The notes under the pieces are model-generated. The model was not told where the DNA came from, searched no databases, and worked only from the letters and a program-made list of their open reading frames with translations. The translations under genes were made by a program, and so were the position numbers. This document shows positions 59,153 to 64,000 of a DNA stretch of 64,000 nt, piece after piece. How positions within the stretch are numbered: the first letter of the stretch is position 1; every line of letters starts with the position of its first letter. This stretch comes from Caenorhabditis remanei (taxonomy: Eukaryota; Nematoda; Chromadorea; Rhabditida; Rhabditidae): positions 18,972,001 to 19,036,000 of the forward strand of contig NC_071331.1 of assembly GCF_010183535.1 (NCBI RefSeq). Direction: 5' to 3'.

Positions 59153-59760
59153 ACGCATGCTCGATACGTGAAGGTTAATCAATTAAAAAATAGAGTACAA
59201 TAAATAAATACAATAAAAAGAGAAAGGGAGGTCGAGTTAAGAAATGTCAGAATCAGTGTTCTTTCTAGAGCTTTGGTTTACTACTTTATTCAGCACTCTG
59301 TTTGTAAAAAATAGTCTGCTTATTTTAGTTTTTGATTTTTTCCATCGGTAGGAGTGGCCACGCCGGGTTTTCGTGGGAGAGTAGCTAAAGTAATTGTTGT
59401 GGTCGATTGCAATTTTACCTAGTAGTAGTTTATGGAAGAACTTTACGTCAAAATGTTCCCTCCGATCTTTAAGAGTTTGTAGGTTGTAGTCTATAAGGCG
59501 GTCCGAAGCACTCCTGTATTCCGGGTCTGTGTTTAGAATCCGTCTACCAGCCACTCTAAACATTACTCTTCTTGTGAAAGTATTTTGCACCGCCTCTATG
59601 GATTTCACTGTTTTCATATCAGTTGGGTTGGAAACAACCGTCCCGTATTCTAAAAATGGTCTAGCAAAGGTTTTATAAAGCAGTAAGATCAGAACGCTAT
59701 AAGCTCTCGAATTCAGGTTTTCCAAAAAAAAAACCACCTTCTGCTCCGTAATTAGCTCAA
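59153..59760 (-). mobile_element. 5'-truncated CR1-like LINE
   Basis: The C-terminal reverse-transcriptase end, then a short 3' region (59153-59236) and a (TAA)n tail. The 5' part is missing, typical of aborted target-primed reverse transcription. The exact 5' boundary near 59740-59760 is not certain. Confidence 0.75.
59237..59737 (-). pseudogene. Reverse transcriptase C-terminal fragment of a non-LTR retrotransposon
   Basis: A 166-codon open frame without a proper ATG (it opens with GTG). It shows the region after the catalytic core of CR1/jockey-like reverse transcriptases: LLLYKTFARPFLEYGTVV, SIEAVQNTFTRRV, then the thumb-like region (YNLQTLKDRREHFDVKFFHK) and a basic end (RRGHSYRWKKSK). 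The catalytic YADD box and the endonuclease would lie upstream and are absent. In intact elements the enzyme copies the element's RNA into the genome. Here the frame is open but cannot encode a working enzyme, and it looks fairly recent since no stop interrupts it. Confidence 0.85.
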
Positions 59761-61732
59761 ATAAGCTTGGTCTGATCGAACTCTAAATCTTAATTGCATT
59801 TTTCTTCTGATAAAATGTTTCATACCAAGATTTTGAGGTAGAGATTATCAGCCGCTTCACATTTTTTACTTGGTATACTCGTTGAAACAGAAGTTTTTTA
59901 TTCAAAATTTGGAATTTTTGACATTATTTAAATTTAAATAACTGCAACTGAACCAGAGCTCTTCCCTCTCATAACTTTTTTCAATGTTTCAAATTCCTCT
60001 TCTTCTCCTCCCGGAAATATCTCGTTACCCTTTTTTCGGCCCCATCACTAGTGTCCATCCATCAACACCCATTCCATCATTTTGGGGGTAAAAGAGTGGA
60101 GAGAAGTGAGTGCATTTTATCATGTAATCGGACACCTTCATTCTCTCTATTTTCTCTTTTCTCTATGCTCATCTGGACACCTGTCATTCTCTCAACTCAA
60201 AGAGAAAACCCATTGGATCATATGTAATTGTTTGGGAACTTTAAACTTTTGGGATCTGTTTCATATTTTTTCTGTTTCAAATTTGTCCCTAAACTAATTG
60301 AATGTGTCTATAATCTAGTATTTTCACAAAATGTTCTATTCCAACAGTTTGTTTTGGATATTTCTATCAACCTTATCTACATGTTTTTACTACCCCTATC
60401 CTATTTTACTCATTATAAAAACCCAAAACTACCTAAAAGACCTACAAAACCCCATATAAAACAAGAGAATAACACAAAACAAGCAGAGCAATGTTACTCA
60501 TGTCCCCTCGTCTCCACCCCAACACGAGACAAAAACATGAACATTATCATTTATCAGTGAAGTCAAGAGTCTGATATCTTTCTCTGCTATTACACTTGTT
60601 TTCATCTCGATTGTTCGATGCATCAATGTTCTTCTCCATCGTTATTAGGGGTTTTCGGAACAAAAAGTTACTGTTTCAGAAATTCAATTTTTTGAAGTGT
60701 TGTTATCATAAGATAGTTATCTGACTACTGTGTTATGTTATCATTTTCCTCCTATTGAAAAAGTGTTGTCCTTTATCAGAGCCGCCCGGGTTGACAATTT
60801 TTAATTCGGTACCGATTAAGACATAGTTTTGGTTTGGAATAGTTATATTTCGGACACAGTTTCTATTAGAAATAGCTGTTTTAAAACTTCAAAAGCGTGA
60901 TATGTAATTCAATAGATAACTGTCTACCATATTGATGTCGAGTTTTTTAATAATAGTTGGAACAGTGAAGAAAATTGTAAAAATGTTTGTTATCAACACT
61001 GGGTCTTCCAAAATTAAAAAGAAACAACGTCAATGAGTTATTAGGAAAATATGAAACAGAAAAATTATAATAGTTTTTGGGACACCAAAAGTAATGTCAG
61101 TTGTTTGGTAATAGTTTGCTGAGCGATCAAAAATAAGTATTTGAGTTTCAGATATTTAGTGAAAAAGAATATTTTAAGTCATTTTATTAGGTTAGAATAT
61201 GTTGGATGAATTTATTGCATCTCATTCGCATTTCTATATCACGTTCCGGTACCAGTCGGTCTAGAATAACCTTTGTTTTCTTGAAAGATGGAAAGTTTGA
61301 ATTGAAACATTTCCTCATTAACGTCTTCTCTTGTATACTATATCCAATTTTACTTCGGAACATTTATCTAAAATTGTCTTCTCTCAATAAAAAATAATCG
61401 CGGTTTCATAATTTTTTATTTTAAACATTATGATCCAAATTTATTAATTGGCGGGACGTAGCTGCATGTATAATACTGTAATTGAAATTCACCTTTATTA
61501 GAAGCATAGTTTTCGGATTTCCCCATCATTTTTAAGAGTATTCGTCCAAACTTGTTCGAAAGTCACTTATTTTTTCAAAATTTATTAGTTTTGTAAATAG
61601 TCATGTAAAATAGAGTTTAAAATACATGATCACACCCAAAAGACCCTTTCGAAAAATAGAAACAATTGTGCTAGAGTACTTACATACGATGAATCCTTTT
61701 TTCTTGAATGAAGAAAGAAAATGAAATCATAT
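59761..61732. other. Gene-free region
   Basis: No gene recognised. A pyrimidine-rich island at about 59950-60240 and an A/C-rich stretch at about 60410-60560 differ in composition. CTGTTTCA and GAAACAG words recur (near 60263, 60671 and 60961). Confidence 0.45.
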
Positions 61733-62506
61733 GCTATGATTAGGGACCGCAATGAACGTGGGCGGAGTTTTTCATTTTCTTCTCTTGGGACGTCAAGGGG
61801 AGGATATTGAAATGTTTGACGGTCTGCCCTGAGAGCCCAGAACGCTAAAACAGAATGAAAACTTTTGACCCCTATGTAATCGAGTACGTAGAATCCGATG
61901 AACACACTTTCGTTTCACCCAAATGTTTAGTTTTCTCAGAAAACTGTAAAAACGTTTTGCTTTTTTCAGAAAAATGTCACGTTTAGGATGTTCTAGGTCG
62001 AACACGCATCATTTTTTGACAGTTTCTAATAGTTCTGGACATACTCTAATAGGTTTTGAAAGAAAATTCGATTTTCGTGCTGTCGAATTTTTTTGGGGGC
62101 CATCAGAACTGCGAGGCATCACATCAAAAAACTTTCTGTGATAACATATCTATTTTCTGACATATTCTTTTTGGGCATCTCTTCAGATACCTGGGGCCAA
62201 AATTTGGAATCTCATTGATTCGTAAAATGTGATTTTTTCGATGTAGGAAGACAACAGATTCAAAAAGAAAATCAGTTTTCCCGACAGTTCAGGTTAAAGG
62301 AGATCAAACACGCATCGTTTTTTGACGGATTCAGATTCTACGCAAAATTTCGATCTAGATGCACTTGGAAACAAAAAATTTCGTGCTGTCGAATTTTAGA
62401 TATTTGATGTTTTATCTTGAAATATGCTAAAAATCTCTCAAAAAATTCTCTTGAATTTTAAAAAATCACGTCAAAAATATATTTTCCTATTATCAGCGTC
62501 ACATTT

Positions 62507-62575
62507 GTGCTCATTTAGTTCAGTGGATAACACGCTGGGTTTTTAATCAAAGAGTTTCTGGTTCCAACTTTCCCA
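62507..62575 (+). other. tRNA-like module inside the hAT-type element, copy 2
   Basis: TTTAGTTCAGTGGATAACAC resembles an A box region, and TCTGGTTCCAAC a decayed B box. It is the counterpart of 8145-8211. Acceptor pairing is poor, so it is a tRNA-derived relic. Confidence 0.5.
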
Positions 62576-62684
62576 ATTTTTGCAAAAATTTGACGGATTG
62601 AACGTGAAAACAGAAAATATTTTTTGCGTGGTCAGGAAAACGAAAGAATTCCCTAAGAGAATTCAGTAGAAACCATGGCTGACT

Positions 62685-63112
62685 TAGGCTTTCCATCCGG
62701 ACGGGCGTTTCTGCGGGCGGCCCTCGCCCGCCCGGGCGGCGACCCGCCCGTGCCCGCCCTAGCCCGCCCTAGGGTAGACTGGCATAATAAAACTTGTCTC
62801 TTTAATTTATTTTTTGCACAGTTTCAATCGTAGTTTGTCAAAAAAAAACCTATAGCACTGTCTTCCTAATTAAAAAAAATGAAAACAAAAAAGTTTGCAG
62901 CAAAAAAGTTAGAACTCGGGAGGAGCAGATTCAAAAACAAGGTTGTTAACCACTAGGCCAAGCCTTCGCTTGAAGAGAGAGAGGGGAAAGGGGGGTGAAG
63001 AAAGGAGGCTGTCACGCAAAGAAAAGAGAGGCGGTAGGGCCGCCTTAGGGCGGGTCGCCGCCCGCCCTAGGGCGGGTCGGGCGGGCATTTCGACGCCCGG
63101 ATGGAAAGCCTA
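62685..63112. mobile_element. hAT-type MITE with (GGGCGG) termini, nested
   Basis: Inverted ends TAGGCTTTCCATCCGG and CCGGATGGAAAGCCTA with a perfect 8-bp duplication GGCTGACT (62677-62684 and 63113-63120). Subterminal CGCCCG, GGGCGG and CCCTAGGGC words; an AT-rich centre with a G/A-rich stretch. It is 428 bp with no transposase, inserted into the element at 61741-63200. Confidence 0.9.
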
Positions 63113-63208
63113 GGCTGACTATAAGGTCCTGTAACTTTGGAGAGTGTGAATATTTTCAAAAAAAGAAAAAATGAGTTTGAAAAAAATGTTGCGGTCTCTA
63201 GCTATGAT

Positions 63209-64000
63209 TCATAGAATAATGTTTTAATTCAGATCCAGAAAAAATAATTTGCTGTCGACAATCGAAGGAACAACTTTCGTTTTTTTCTAAGGGTATTTAC
63301 TTGTTTTTGAAACAGTAAATGCATACATTTTTAATTGATCGAGGAATTGTTCAAAAACTAGTAAAATATAAGGTGATGATAGTTCGAGGTCCGAAAACTT
63401 TCGTGTTTAAACTATTTTGAAACTTTTTAAAAAAAATACATGCTTTTTCCGACTTTTTTCCTATACAGTACCTTTTTCCGAAGAAGGTTCTTCACTGTTT
63501 CAAAAGTTTTTGAAAAGAAACTTTAATCCGTCAACTTTTGTTCGGTGTATGTCACATTCAGTCTATTTCCTTTTTTCTAGAAGTGAATTTTATTCAAAAT
63601 TTCATGTCACAGTCTCTCAACCTCCATTTTGAATTAATTTTATTTAGATTTGAGATGAAGAATTTATCAAAATAAATATTAACCTTTTCAAACTAAATAT
63701 TTTTTTGAAGCAGTAATTTTTTTTCGAAAAAAAGTTTCTGTAGCCTTCCTTTTATTATCTAGAATATTCGTAATCTCTCGAACTTTCAGTTCCCTTCCAA
63801 TTCTCTAAAAAGCTCTCTTTCCACATAAAGTTATCCCCCTGCTGACACTGCTTGACTGATTTATCGCTGTTTTCATATATTTATTGGAAAGCAATCAAAA
63901 AAGTAGGGAGAGCAAAATTAATTTTCTCTATTTTTCTCGAGAATGAACCATTATTTATATCTTTCGGTTAGGTTATTCATGTTTTTGAATTGAGTAAAAT
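63209..64000. other. Gene-free right edge
   Basis: AT-rich DNA with GAAACAGTAA and CTGTTTCA words (near 63309 and 63495). No gene or element recognised. Confidence 0.5.

Larger units (their letters stand above)
61741..63200. mobile_element. hAT-type element with TAGRGACCGCAA ends, copy 2
   Basis: Left end TAGGGACCGCAA, right end TTGCGGTCTCTA, with a perfect 8-bp duplication GCTATGAT (61733-61740 and 63201-63208). It is inverted relative to the copy at 7931-8975. It is itself split by the insert at 62685-63112; without that it is about 1,024 bp, close to the 1,045 bp of copy 1. No transposase is encoded. Confidence 0.88.

Noticed and set aside
61630..62005. Two minus-strand frames of 70-91 codons in the hAT-type element
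   Set aside because: Neither resembles a hAT transposase, and the sister element at 7931-8975 does not keep them open.

Overview
The window looks like chromosomal DNA from a Caenorhabditis-type nematode. It is AT-rich, its introns are mostly about 45-100 bp with GTAAGT-like donors and TTTCAG acceptors, and both genes start just after a free acceptor of the kind used for spliced-leader trans-splicing. I recognise only two protein genes and one tRNA; the rest is gene-free DNA crowded with transposon-derived sequence. No species call is possible from sequence alone.

Layout. 1-2403 (minus): the first six exons of a cadherin-family gene, which runs off the left edge. 2404-18240: gene-free DNA with dispersed GAAACAGT-type motifs, a (GGGCC)-rich hAT-type MITE (4403-4770), a TA-flanked MITE (4853-5092), two related non-autonomous Helitrons (5131-6702 and 7224-9732, the second split by a hAT-type element at 7931-8975), another hAT-type MITE (10124-10513) and a dead mariner (13071-14439). 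18241-43300: a degenerate tandem array of roughly 0.7-kb units. One unit is split by a 21,463-bp sequence (21208-42670) that has matching 16-bp terminal inverted repeats and a perfect 8-bp target duplication, ATCCGTTC. Most of that insert is a 19-kb two-level satellite: 54-bp monomers nested in about 60 copies of a longer unit.

44051-48048 (plus): a complete 13-exon gene for a 992-residue protein of unknown function. Its splice phases all agree and the summed CDS is divisible by three. 48790-48861 (minus): tRNA-Glu(TTC). 48862-64000: gene-free DNA with more hAT-type MITEs (50486-50900, 52508-52814, 61741-63200 with another nested at 62685-63112), local tandem duplications, and a 5'-truncated CR1-like LINE (59121-59737, minus).

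The main observation is that nine insertions in 64 kb carry the hAT signature (inverted termini plus an 8-bp target duplication, six of the nine perfect away from the satellite insert). Most have a different GC-rich, self-complementary subterminal word, and one of them appears to have become the container of a long satellite array. Cadherin function (adhesion or polarity at the cell surface) and the unknown gene have no evident link to each other.
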